A stretch of 29,330 bases of DNA from Gnetum montanum (Eukaryota > Streptophyta > Gnetopsida > Gnetales > Gnetaceae): contig MNCI01005013.1 in NCBI GenBank assembly GCA_015680685.1, positions 1,210 to 30,539 of the forward strand. The letters run 5' to 3'. Below, piece by piece: positions 20,749 to 29,126 of this stretch. The notes under the pieces were generated by a model. That model made no database searches. It had not been told where the DNA came from and saw only the letters and a list, made by a program, of their open reading frames with translations. Made by a program: the position numbers and the translations under genes. Within the stretch, counting starts at the first letter, position 1. Each line of letters opens with the position of its first letter.

Positions 20749-21010
20749 TTAACCACTTTCAACAACTTTTCTTTTTTTAGGAGCAAGTTTGGCATTAATG
20801 ATGACCGGTTTACCATTCTTTAAAAATGCATACTCCATTTCGACCAGTAAATGTTTTAGTTCTAAGGGCTCTTGCTTAAAGTGATCAGGGATTTCCAACT
20901 CTCCCCAACAGGTATCATCATATTCATTAGAGAGTTGGGAATGAACTTGTTCAATTTTGTTCATACCTTCAACATATGCACATGTTAAGCTCTTAGTTGG
21001 TTCCATGCAT
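20749..21010 (-). pseudogene. pol: Protease-RT linker of element 2 pol
   Basis: This 85-codon open stretch includes LELKHLLVEMEYAFLKNGKP and VIINAKLAPKKRK. It corresponds to the PELKPLPxxLxYAFL...PVIIxAxL block that precedes RT in plant Ty3/gypsy polyproteins. The last residues (VVESG) run into a stop just before the RT start. No catalytic role is known for this stretch. Confidence 0.8.
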
Positions 21011-21267
21011 ATTGTACTGCTATCTAAATTAGCTATCAGCCACTAGGTGTCCTCCTACTTTGTGGATGCTGTGTGGAGACAACTTTGAATATTGATCTCT
21101 TGCACACATTGGTTGCATGCTTTAATGTATGTGCTCTTGATTGACCAAATCTTTTACATGCAATTGCACTCGTTATCACTATACATGATGCATGGAATAT
21201 GCTTCTTCTTAATATTTACTAGCTCATTTTCCTTAGATATTTCGAGAGATAGGCTTATTATACCTAT

Positions 21268-21560
21268 TCATGCATCAACCATGCTTAACCAAGACCTTCC
21301 CATAATGATGAGGAAGTCACTTTTGTAGTTGTTCATCTTGATTACTAGAAAATTAGTAGGATAGGGCCACCCACAAATTGTGGTCACAATGTCCTTTACT
21401 AATCCCAAAGGAACAGTAATTGACTGATTTGCTAATTCTAGGTGGATGTTTCTCTTCTTAAGAGGTGGTAAGTTCCAGGCCTTGTACATGTCATGGGAGA
21501 TGAGGTTAACTCTAAAACCAGAATCAAGAAGAGCCTTGCATGGCTATTGTCCAACAATAT
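21268..21560 (-). pseudogene. pol (PR): Retropepsin-like aspartic protease of element 2
   Basis: Processes the polyprotein. The catalytic triplet is seen as ALLDSGFRVNLIS (about 21530-21495), followed by SITVPLGLVKDI, the flap region with NFLVIKMNN, and the terminal DFLIIMGRSWLSMVDA (about 21315-21268), the hydrophobic-Gly signature. The fold order matches plant Ty3/gypsy protease. It is open for 73 codons, longer when the upstream frame is included. The upstream junction to gag is disturbed: the gag C-terminal half and its knuckle are missing, so the Gag-Pol arrangement here is not original. Confidence 0.85.
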
Positions 21561-21818
21561 ATAGATAAATGAGTGGACTTCCTAGGTTAGATCATTTTAT
21601 AGGAAGATTGCCAGCCTTAATCCAGTCAAAAAAAGTATGAGTTAGCATTACAGTGTAGATCCTAGGCAACATTTTGTTTGAAGGGCACTTAAAGGTATTT
21701 GATGTAGAGGATGAGGGTGATGGAGATGCAGGATGATCAACCGGAGTAGGTTGTGAGGATTGGAGAGGACTACTGGGTTAGAAGAAAGGACATTTCCTTG
21801 ATCGATTATCCAGACCAC

Positions 21819-22829
21819 TTAGTTGAAAAACCAATACCAACTTTTAGCTTCTTTAATGAGTGTCCTTGGGAGAAGCTTTAGGTTTTGCCACTCGTTCTCT
21901 ATGTTTTGTAAGGCACAGGCATCTTGAAAAGCTTGTAGATGTGTTTGCGAATCAGAATTGTATCCCCCCTCAAATATTGCAATATTATTCATATGTAGAT
22001 GCTTGATCCAACTATCCTTCATATGCATGGTTGGGATTTTAACTACCTATACAATGTTGAGCATACTTTGAGTCACCAATAAGGGTTCATCATCATCACT
22101 TTCATGGTCATTGTTATTTCGTTGATCACCTTCATCATGGTTATTTTGATGGCGGCTTCCATGAGAATCATTAGATGAAGAGAAATGTTGAAAATCAGAT
22201 GAAGAGGATGAAGAGGAAGCTGGATCACCACTGCCATCGCAATGTCCATCACCACTCTTATGCTTATTACAATCACCATCCTTAGATCCTTTGTTGTTGC
22301 AATGTTTACCTGAGTCCCTACCTTGGCTATCACTCTTTCCTAAACCTAGTTTATGAATAGTCCATTGTAGAGCTAGGTTCACATCCTCGCCATCAGTAGT
22401 AGGGGGTGGAGAATCTTCATGTTGAGAACCTTCCAAGGGAGGATCCTCATTTTCCTCTTGATCTAGTAGGAACAAGGGGTTAGTGTAATGTTTTCCCTTT
22501 GTAGCTTCATGGAGTTTCTCCTGACATTGATCTCGTTTATGTTGTGTTTGAGTGGGATAGTAGTTTCGAGTGTCGTATCCATCCACAATGTATTCTTCAT
22601 GAAGATTTGCTATGCCTAACTTCTTAAGGGTTTTGAATAGCATTCCAGTCATTGATCGATTGAGGGGTAAGACAACGTTGCCCTCCATATCATGCTATTG
22701 CATCTGTTCATCTTAATGTAGGATGAAGGTGAGATTTGACACAAACTTATTTAGATGAGTGTATACCACCTTGCATTCTTGTGGGACTGGTGGTTTGGTA
22801 TCTTTGTGCTTGTGAGAAGAAAAAGACAT
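21819..22829 (-). pseudogene. gag: gag of element 2, truncated, with in-frame stops
   Basis: The likely start is the ATG at 22827-22829 (MSFSSHKHKDTKPPVPQECK), 128 bases inside the PBS, as in element 1. Two stops lie near 22710-22730; then 213 codons are open from 22688 to a TAG at 22047-22049. That stretch has a Glu/Pro-rich part, a Gly/Asp/Lys-rich part, a Ser run (about 22225-22195) and an Asn/His/Asp-rich run that ends in DDDEPLLVTQSM. The frame continues without shift into the capsid core EGGYNSDSQTHLQAFQDACA (about 21970) and SWYWFF, and stops at 21819. Element 1's gag continues well beyond this point with a knuckle, so about half of the protein was deleted before the protease. Confidence 0.85.
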
Positions 22830-22956
22830 TTTGCAAAACAAAATGAAATTATCAGTGTGCTTTTATAATTATATGTATAGTGGGAATGATATTGACCTTT
22901 AGATTCTTACAATGATATTTACCTAATCCCAAATAGTGCACATTCCACAAAAAAAG

Positions 22957-22975
22957 TCCTCGGCAACAATGCCAA
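22957..22975 (-). other. Primer-binding site of element 2 (tRNA-Asp type)
   Basis: The element strand reads TTGGCATTGTTGCCGAGGA right after the LTR. It differs from the recalled tRNA-Asp PBS (TGGCGCCGTTGCCGGGGA) at only four positions, all transitions. Confidence 0.75.
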
Positions 22976-23922
22976 TGATGCGCGACGAGGTACCCCTATG
23001 CCCAACCATACAAATCATAAAGCATTCACACACGATCTAGTTGAGTTCCATGGACTTTATTATTTCCAATGGGCTAGCCCTTTAGGAAGTAAATCTAGCC
23101 TTAAGGTTAATCGTTGTCTTCCCAATTACACTGTGACATTGGTTGGTATGGTTAAGTGTAACTGAGGCATTCAATTTTTATAATTTTTATGTTTTATAGT
23201 TGGGTGTTTGAATTGTAGATAAAAAGGGATTTGATTAACTAATCTAAATTAACCAATTACTTAATAATTTAACTAATCCTAACATAAGTATTCGTTTCTA
23301 CTTTCCATACACATCTTGAACCCACTTATCCACTGCTGGGTGACCAAGTGCTACGCTACTAGGTGTACCAAGCAATAAAATTGCTGGGATTACCAAGTGA
23401 ATATGTGTTACGCTCAAAGTAGTCGTACTTATGTATGTAATCTAGCTGGCTTAATTGCTTCATTAATGTAATAATTGGAAAATATTTAATAATTAATTGA
23501 AAACATTTAATAATAATTGGATATTGTAAATGCATAAATAAAGTAACTAATCTATTCAAAGTGCTCCAAAGTTTATCAAAAAGCTCATCTTTATTGCCAC
23601 ACACATTGTTGTGCTCAGGTACAACAGTGCTTTAATAAAGATCCGTACACTCAATGACTCCTGCTACAGGCACTTGGGGGAAAAATTTTAACCTTCAAAT
23701 GGAAAAAATGCAAGAGCTCCGCTGCAATTACAATTTAATTATGCCATAAATGTGGCTTCAAGTGTGTATTTATAGCCAAAAATCAAGAAAATCGACATTG
23801 CATTGATGTGGCCTTGTCAACGTATGGTAAGATGCATCAACTAGGCCTTGTCAATGAGGCCCAGTTGACGAGGCTGTGTCGACGAGGCCTTGTCGATGTA
23901 CCCAAGTTAACATGACTCATCA
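22976..23922 (-). repeat. 5' LTR of element 2 (family B)
   Basis: It starts TGATGCGCGA and ends GACTCATCA, followed by the target duplication TTAAG. TATTTATAG at 23767-23775 is the minus-strand TATA box. The U3 microrepeat cluster is at 23795-23905. Confidence 0.94.
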
Positions 23923-23927
23923 TTAAG

Positions 23928-25330
23928 AATAAACTAAAAAAATCCAAAGTACAACACATGCTTGATCACCAAGTAGAAAATTGCAAAACCAACATGGAAA
24001 TGAATAACTTTAGAATTTTAGGGATGTCTACTTAGGTAACCAATCTTACAATAGATGCTTTGAAAAAACAAGACAAGAAAATTAATTATTAGTAAAGAGG
24101 ATGATCCTACTTCTAATAAAATTTACATCATTTTCAATATTTGTGCTCAAACTTAAACTAGTAAAAGGATTCAATGTAGCAACAAAAAACTTTGACAAAA
24201 CAGTATCTTTTGTAGGAGAAAAAGATACAAAATTAAATTTTAGCACATAATGTCCATTATGATTAACCTCACACTAAATCTCTTTGGCATCTTCTAAACA
24301 TTGCTTATCAAGAAAAGATTTCATCTTTGGCTACCTAATAATCTTCTTATATAAGAAATTTTTTCCCTAGGTATTATCAATCTAGATTGATCAATACTTA
24401 TTGTAATAAAGGTAAAAGTATTCACAGAAGCTTTTGTCTTCTCTAGTTTTTTAATAGACATTTGGTCATTCTTATCATTGAGATTATCTTGATTTTTTGT
24501 TTATTGAACTTCACATTATTTTTTTCTATCCTAATGTTTAACATGTTTTTATTATTTGACATCTATTTTCTTGAGCAAAATAAGATAAACATTAAAAAAA
24601 TGTCTTTCACAATGATAAATATTAAGAATTAGGAAGATTCTAATATGGTATTAGTTGAATGTAAGTCTTTTACATGCTTTGGATACTAATAACGTTTTAC
24701 AATTGAAAGATTGATTTCAAGAAAAAAAAAACATTTCTGAGAATTAAATGATGTAGAAATAGATTTTATATGCTTAACGGGACTAAGAAGACTAACAATT
24801 TTGTGCTTAGCTCTCTTAAAAATCAATGAAAGATCAAATAATTCGACAAACATAGAACTTTCGAGTATTCTTTAAATTGAACATCAAGGTTAGGAATCTA
24901 TTTACAACTGATCAACACTACATGCTTATGCATAAAAGACCCTATACATAGGGCATGTTGTACCATTGAAACATTGCCTAACAAGTATGAAAAATAAGAA
25001 TAATACTTACTCTAGATGATTTGAATATAATGTTTTTGCATGAAATCATTTAACTGTGAATCAAAAGTTTGATTGTCAGCTATTAATGACTCCTATACAT
25101 TAATTAAAAGAGAAAAATTAGGTGTCTGAGTTGCATCATCATCATTAGAAGAAGATGTCATAAACTTTTTCTCACCAACTTGTAAATCTATATTCTAAGA
25201 ATCAATAAGAATTTTTGCATCCATAAGAAATTCATAAATTTTATCATTGATTGTATAATTTAAGAGTAATTTAGAATTCCCCGTATAAATTTAGGATATA
25301 ACATTAAGTATATAGCCCACCATAGAATAC
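23928..25330 (-). repeat. Repeat D, right copy (inverted): unidentified coding-like relic
   Basis: Read on the minus strand from 25300 downward it follows the left copy in order. At protein level it shows IYEFLMDAKILIDS, VGEKKFMTSSSNDDDATQTP, NFSLLINV, LNDFMQKHYIQII and SKYYSYFSYLLGN (25260-24970). It continues with KIVSLLSPVKHIKS (about 24790), KNDQMSIKKLEKTKASVNTF (about 24470-24410) and NHNGHYVLKFNFVSFSP (about 24265-24215). Stops interrupt the frame (for example three TAGs in 25200-25010). The fragments look like one diverged hydrophilic protein, not a family I can name. It lacks the LINE fragment and about 150-180 bp present in the left copy. Its upstream side is cut by an eroded LTR at 25335. 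Confidence 0.7.
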
Positions 25331-25334
25331 CCAT

Positions 25335-26042
25335 TGATGGAAAGAAGGCACATAATGATTTTGGATGTGTGTGTGTATAACTCATATGGTTAAGTATAGT
25401 TGAGGTGCATAATCAATGATGTTGTAGTCACTATGATTCCAATTCAATAATAAACAATAAAATTATATTTAATTAATTGATAAACTAGGAACATAAAATA
25501 AATATTATTCTGGCCTAATTATGATGATTGTCTATTCCATAATCATCTAATATGTTCCTAGATATACACTAGATATATGTATTAGTTATTGGGATTACCA
25601 AGCTATATCACTAATAGTTGTGCTAATTGAGTAATTGCTAGGATTATCAAGTCAGTATGAATTTAATGGTCAAGATTATATTATACTCATTTTTCCATGA
25701 TTAATATGCTATGAAATCTAAATATTATTCAATTAAAATAGTAATCAAATTCTAGGGAAAAAATATGAGAAAGCAGAAATTTATGCTAAGTTAGAGTGTT
25801 GCAATGAAGGCAAATCAACCTCAATCTTATTATAGTCATGGAAGCATATAGGCACAATCAACTTGAATAAGACATCAAATAACTAACTCAAATCCATGTT
25901 GTGGCACTCATTGACTATTATTAAAAATGAGAAAAAAAAAATGACAGGCTTTCCCTATGCTATGATCTAGTTATGTCATGAATGCAAATCGTGCATTATA
26001 TGTCTAAGGTGTGCGTTTAGTCATTTAGTTTAGATTTTCACA
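25335..26042 (-). repeat. Eroded LTR related to element 1 LTRs, with polypurine tract
   Basis: Blocks match the element 1 LTR: ATGGTTAAGTATAG (25387-25400), ATTGGGATTACCAAG (about 25588), and the 25790-25920 stretch GTGTTGCAATGAAGGCAAAT through CACTCATTGACTATT, matching 2891-3020. It ends TTTTCACA, followed by ACCCCCTAC (26043-26051), which resembles the TACCCCCAC tract of elements 1 and 2. The first ~120 bp of the LTR seem deleted. No interior is recognisable to the right and no target duplication is evident. Confidence 0.65.
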
Positions 26043-26051
26043 ACCCCCTAC

Positions 26052-26570
26052 TTTGGTAAGAGCAACTTTGTTCTATTACTTGACTGATTGAGTAAAAGAG
26101 ACTTATTGAAACAAACAAGATAACTTCTTATTAAGTAAGTAAAACCATGCAAAATTATAAGTTGTGACAACAGATCACTGTGCCATCAACATGATTGAAT
26201 TTAATAAGGCATAAGGAACATGGAAATGGGCATCAAAGTCCATCCATACATAACTATTATATCTATACATAACATTATATTTATTATTTTATTTGCATGA
26301 ATATTGTTATATTTAAAGAAAATTTACTTCTTTGTGCTATTATCTTTATTGAACTTGAGATGATTTAGTAAAGTTTATGTGCATATGTCCATTTTTGTAC
26401 ACCATGTCATGTCAAGTTCAACCAGCACGTTCATACTTACATATTGTACATGAATATAACATCAAAGATAAAGTATTTAAATTTATTATCTTGTTTATAA
26501 AGGTGTTGTTATCTCTGAGATCCTCTTTTATGAAACGTTAAAAAATGTTGAATTCTTTTTTGGAATTGAG
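26052..26570. other. Unassigned AT-rich stretch
   Basis: I see no coding region or known repeat. If the eroded LTR to the left was a 3' LTR, this should have been element interior, but nothing in it matches the interiors of elements 1 or 2. Confidence 0.35.
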
Positions 26571-26865
26571 TTAAGCAGCATTCAATAGAGACCGGTTTTT
26601 GATGGAGATAGAGAATAAGGGGGGAAAACGTTTGTTGTTGAAGGGAATTACGGTACCTGTACCGACCTTGAATTTATTAATGAAAACAATAAAAATTATA
26701 GGCATAAAAAATGTTAATAGATGTTGCTGGATAATAAGCGTTAAGAACAGTGAGCCACCGAGAATAGGACTACCAATCACCGCTTGACTTTGACGATAAT
26801 CGGGATAAGCCGAGAAGGTGGGCAGAGAAGGGCAACCCCTGCTGGTTCAGTGTCCCCATAATGGA
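26571..26865. repeat. Left inverted arm of the candidate element
   Basis: Homologous to the reverse complement of 27700-27894, with an insertion of about 95 bp near 26655-26715 (AATAAAAATTATAGGC region). The 100 bp nearest the inner end are the best conserved, roughly 80% by eye. Confidence 0.65.
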
Positions 26866-26870
26866 CTCAT

Positions 26871-27090
26871 TCAGAATAATTTACTCGTCTGCCATACACT
26901 AATTCAAACTGAAACTGAAAATGAAATTTTATCAGGTGACTAGGTTCTCTGAATTCATTGGAAAGTAGAAATATACATTATAGAATAATTTGCTCAGCTG
27001 CCCAACACTAATTTAAACTAGAACTGAAAATGAAATTTTATTAGGTTAATAGATTCTTTAGATTCATTGGAAAGTAAAAATATATATAAT
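26871..27090. repeat. Tandem duplication, ~110-bp unit x2
   Basis: Units 26871-26980 and 26981-27090 share AGAATAATTTRCTC, ACTGAAAATGAAATTTTAT, and GATTCATTGGAAAGTA in the same order. The start of the unit also resembles the sequence just inside the right arm (CAATGATTTGCTCAGG on the minus strand, about 27690), so the arm homology may run into it. Confidence 0.8.
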
Positions 27091-27387
27091 ATGAATTTTG
27101 AAAACACATGTTAATAACATTTAGAATAAATTGATCAAACTTACAAGTTAAAACAAAGTAACTAAACTTGTAACTATAATTTACAACTGTGTTTAATATG
27201 GTCCACTGTAACACATCGCATAAAAATGTAATATTAATATTTAATGCTATTTGTATTTTACAGTGGTAAAGAATTTTGAGTCATCTACCTCTTTCAAGCC
27301 TCAAATAATAACAAGAAAGCCTCAAATAATAACAATAACACAAATGAAATAACACAATAACACAAATGAAAGAAACCTCATCGAAGG

Positions 27388-27687
27388 TCAAGCACAGGGT
27401 GAATCTCCTTGTACATGGATGTATAGCGCCATGGTTGCAGAGGTCCTGTAACTGCTTATCCTCTTGAAACACGCATTCCTGAACGTCCTGGAAATGCTTG
27501 CCTGGCGAGAATAAGCAGTTACAGCATGTGTAAGAAGGGAGACCGCAGCCCGTGCCTGATCTCCAGCGACAGTTCCTTCATGTCTGCCATTCGTCATTAG
27601 TGTTTGTGCATTCAAGAAGAATGACTTTTTGCTGAATCCGGTGGTGGGCATGAGAAAAACACGAGTCTCTCCTCCTGAGCAAATCAT
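27388..27687 (-). CDS. 99-codon ORF of unknown function in GC-richer segment
   Basis: The ORF starts MICSGGETRVFLMPTTGFSK and ends HVQGDSPCA. The stretch 27370-27850 is clearly richer in GC than the surrounding DNA and is the only part of the window without the decayed look of the retroelements. I recognise no domain. The sequence is Ser/Thr/Arg/Ala-rich with no clear membrane segment. Another minus frame overlaps it (63 codons, 27281-27472, MFQEDKQLQDLCNHGAIHPC) and a plus frame overlaps its start, so no frame is decisive. It lies just inside the right inverted arm. A captured host gene fragment with a real exon boundary is possible, as is chance; coding status is weak. Confidence 0.25.
   Translation of the reverse strand: MICSGGETRVFLMPTTGFSKKSFFLNAQTLMTNGRHEGTVAGDQARAAVSLLTHAVTAYSRQASISRTFRNACFKRISSYRTSATMALYIHVQGDSPCA
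27446..27524. repeat. Perfect 14-bp inverted repeat (stem-loop)
   Basis: CTGTAACTGCTTAT (27446-27459) and ATAAGCAGTTACAG (27511-27524) are exact reverse complements, 51 bp apart. The loop adds a short imperfect pairing (CATTCC with GGAAATG). Confidence 0.75.
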
Positions 27688-27699
27688 TGTGTATCGGTG

Positions 27700-27894
27700 G
27701 ATCTGTACACTTAACCAGCAGTGGCTGCCCTTCTTGTCTTCAATGGTTGCACACCCCTTATCGGCATATCCGGGGTTATCGTCAAAGCAAGCCGTGATTG
27801 GTCGTCTTATTCTCCACGGCTCAGACTCTTATCCAACAACAAATGCTTCTTCTCGCCTCTGGATATATATCTCTATCAAACATCGGCTGCTTAA
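27700..27894. repeat. Right inverted arm of the candidate element
   Basis: Reverse complement of the left arm. It contains GATTGGT (27796-27802, a CCAAT box on the minus strand) and GGATATATATC (27861-27871, TATA-like on the plus strand). The CCAAT motif is kept in the left arm at 26772-26778. Confidence 0.65.
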
Positions 27895-27940
27895 GAGTAC
27901 TAGTTCTTTTTAACATGGCATGTCTATCGTGCTATAAAAG
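27861..27940 (+). promoter_or_regulatory. TATA-like boxes near right arm
   Basis: GGATATATATC lies at 27861-27871 and GCTATAAAAGGC begins at 27931; the second is a good plant TATA box. The ATG at 27914-27916 opens only a 15-codon frame, so no gene is attached. Promoter function is a guess from motif shape. Confidence 0.25.
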
Positions 27941-28574
27941 GCATAACATTACATCTTTATAATGAATTAGTTCGCAAATTGTTTCCTTGAGATTTGCTAA
28001 GATATCATATAGAATAAGACCTTTATCTCTCACTTATCACATTAGACACTCTTGGTTTAAGAAGCCTTTATGTTGGAATTGTCTTCACTATGCTTTACTT
28101 TCCATGCATGTTCATTGTGCTAAGCTCATGCATATTTTTAAATAAAATAAAAAATGATTTTAATCTTGTCAAGTTAGATAGAAGAGTGGTATGCACTTTT
28201 ATTATTAAATGAGAGGTTGAAGGTTCTAGTCTCTTTTATCAATTTTTAATGATTGGTATGGACATATACTTAAGATTTTTCACAAAGCCAAGCTTTCACA
28301 ATAAACGATGGTGTATGCATGATGCATACTACCATGCTTAGGAGTTGAACTTGTGTACTTTTGTTGGATGATGGATGCTTATGAATATTGTCCGTGTGAT
28401 CTATTTGTTTTGAGCTATGCAAGATTGTTTGCATTTTATATGATTTTTATTTAATTATATTTTAGTAAAGAAAATAGAAATTTATGAGAATATTTTTATT
28501 GATAGTACAAAAATTATTGATCAAACTGGACAAATAGTTTGTAAGACATTTTTTTTCTTATTTGACAACAACAT
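27895..28574. other. AT-rich stretch, no gene
   Basis: Nothing coding is supportable. It contains the tRNA-like segment at 28165-28240. The right boundary is the start of a family B LTR. Confidence 0.4.
28165..28240 (+). repeat. tRNA-like sequence, possible SINE head
   Basis: TAGATAGAAGAGTGGTATGC resembles a degenerate A box region (TAGCTCAGTTGGTAGAGC), and about 22 bases later AGGTTCTAGTCTC resembles a B box (GGTTCGARYCC) with normal spacing. The acceptor stem does not pair and no CCA-compatible end is seen, so it is not a functional tRNA. A tRNA-derived SINE head or a tRNA relic would fit. No poly(A) tail or target duplication was identified. Confidence 0.4.
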
Positions 28575-29126
28575 TGATGAATTCCGTTTTCTGGGTTACA
28601 TTGACGAGGCCTCGTCGATGTGACCTCGTCAATGAGGCCTCATCGACGTGGCCTTGTTGACATGACCTCATCAACCTAGCCACATCGACGTGGGATTTGA
28701 TGCATTGACATGACCTTGTCAACATAGTGTTTGTTTTTACCTATAAAGACGTGCTCACTTGTCGTGTTTATGGCATCTTTTGTCATAGTTGTAGCAGAGC
28801 TCTTGTAGTTTTATTGCTTGAAAATTAGAATATTTTTCTAAGTGCTTGTAATAGGAGTCAAAGAGTGTACGGATATTTATTTGAGTACTATTGTACCTAC
28901 GCATGGCAGTGTGTGCAATGATAAAGACGAGCTTTCTGATAAACCTTACAACACTTCAAAATAGATTAATTATTTACTTATGCATTTAATGTTTTATGCA
29001 ATTTCCTTTAATGTTTTAAGTAATTAAGTAATCAATTAAGCTAAATTAAGTTAGATTAAATAGTGATTAATTAAATACATCAGTACGACCACTTTGAGCA
29101 TACACTTGATGCTTAGTAATCCTAGT
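28575..29126 (+). repeat. Family B LTR (plus strand), interrupted
   Basis: It starts TGATGAATTCCG, then has the GACGAGGCCTCGTCGATG microrepeat cluster (28602-28725), the TATA region ACCTATAAAGACG (28740-28752) and the conserved GATAAAGACGAGCTTTCTGA block (28920-28939). It is the reverse complement counterpart of the element 2 LTRs. It stops at 29126, where a family A LTR begins; the remaining ~370 bp of LTR presumably continue beyond the window. Confidence 0.88.

Larger units (their letters stand above)
11828..23922 (-). mobile_element. Element 2: 12.1-kb Ty3/gypsy (Athila/Tat-like) LTR retrotransposon
   Basis: Its two LTRs (11828-12751, 22976-23922) are flanked by TTAAG at 11823-11827 and 23923-23927. 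On the minus strand the order is PBS, gag, protease, RT, RNase H, integrase, a ~2-kb spacer, a ~2.8-kb accessory ORF, and the polypurine tract. The RNaseH-then-IN order and RT motif VFMDDFS place it in Ty3/gypsy; the tRNA-Asp-like PBS and a long ORF downstream of integrase suit the Athila/Tat branch. All ORFs carry stops and the 3' half of gag is missing. It inserted between the two inverted copies of repeat D. Confidence 0.95.
26571..27894. mobile_element. Candidate inverted-repeat (TIR or foldback) element
   Basis: The left end 26571 reads TTAAGCAGC and the right end 27894 reads GCTGCTTAA. The left arm 26571-26865 and right arm 27700-27894 align in reverse complement. Strong blocks are TTTGTTGTTG (26631 and 27839 region), ACCAATCAC (26772-26780 with GTGATTGGT at 27794-27802), TTTGACGATAA (26789-26799 with TTATCGTCAAA at 27776-27786) and CTGCTGGTT (26839-26847). 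The left arm has about 95 extra bases. The interior holds a 110-bp tandem duplication and a GC-richer segment. Flanks share only GAG (26568-26570, 27895-27897) or the palindrome TTAA, so the superfamily is not resolved. Inverted duplication of a host segment is an alternative. Confidence 0.6.

Noticed and set aside
22073-22333. 86-codon minus frame rich in Met and Ile
   Set aside because: It is an out-of-frame reading of the Asp/His/Ser-rich gag stretch of element 2.
25364-25377. GT microsatellite
   Set aside because: Only about five to six GT units (GTGTGTGTGT), within chance range and inside an eroded LTR.
26571-26787. Overlapping plus and minus frames in the left arm (62 and 69 codons), the minus one hydrophobic
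   Set aside because: The hydrophobic part comes from the AT-rich ~95-bp insert that is missing from the right arm; no homologous frame exists there.
27629-27913. 94-codon plus-strand open frame over the right inverted arm
   Set aside because: It runs antisense to the 99-codon frame and through the repeat arm; translation shows no domain, and the arm counterpart at 26571-26865 does not keep the frame.
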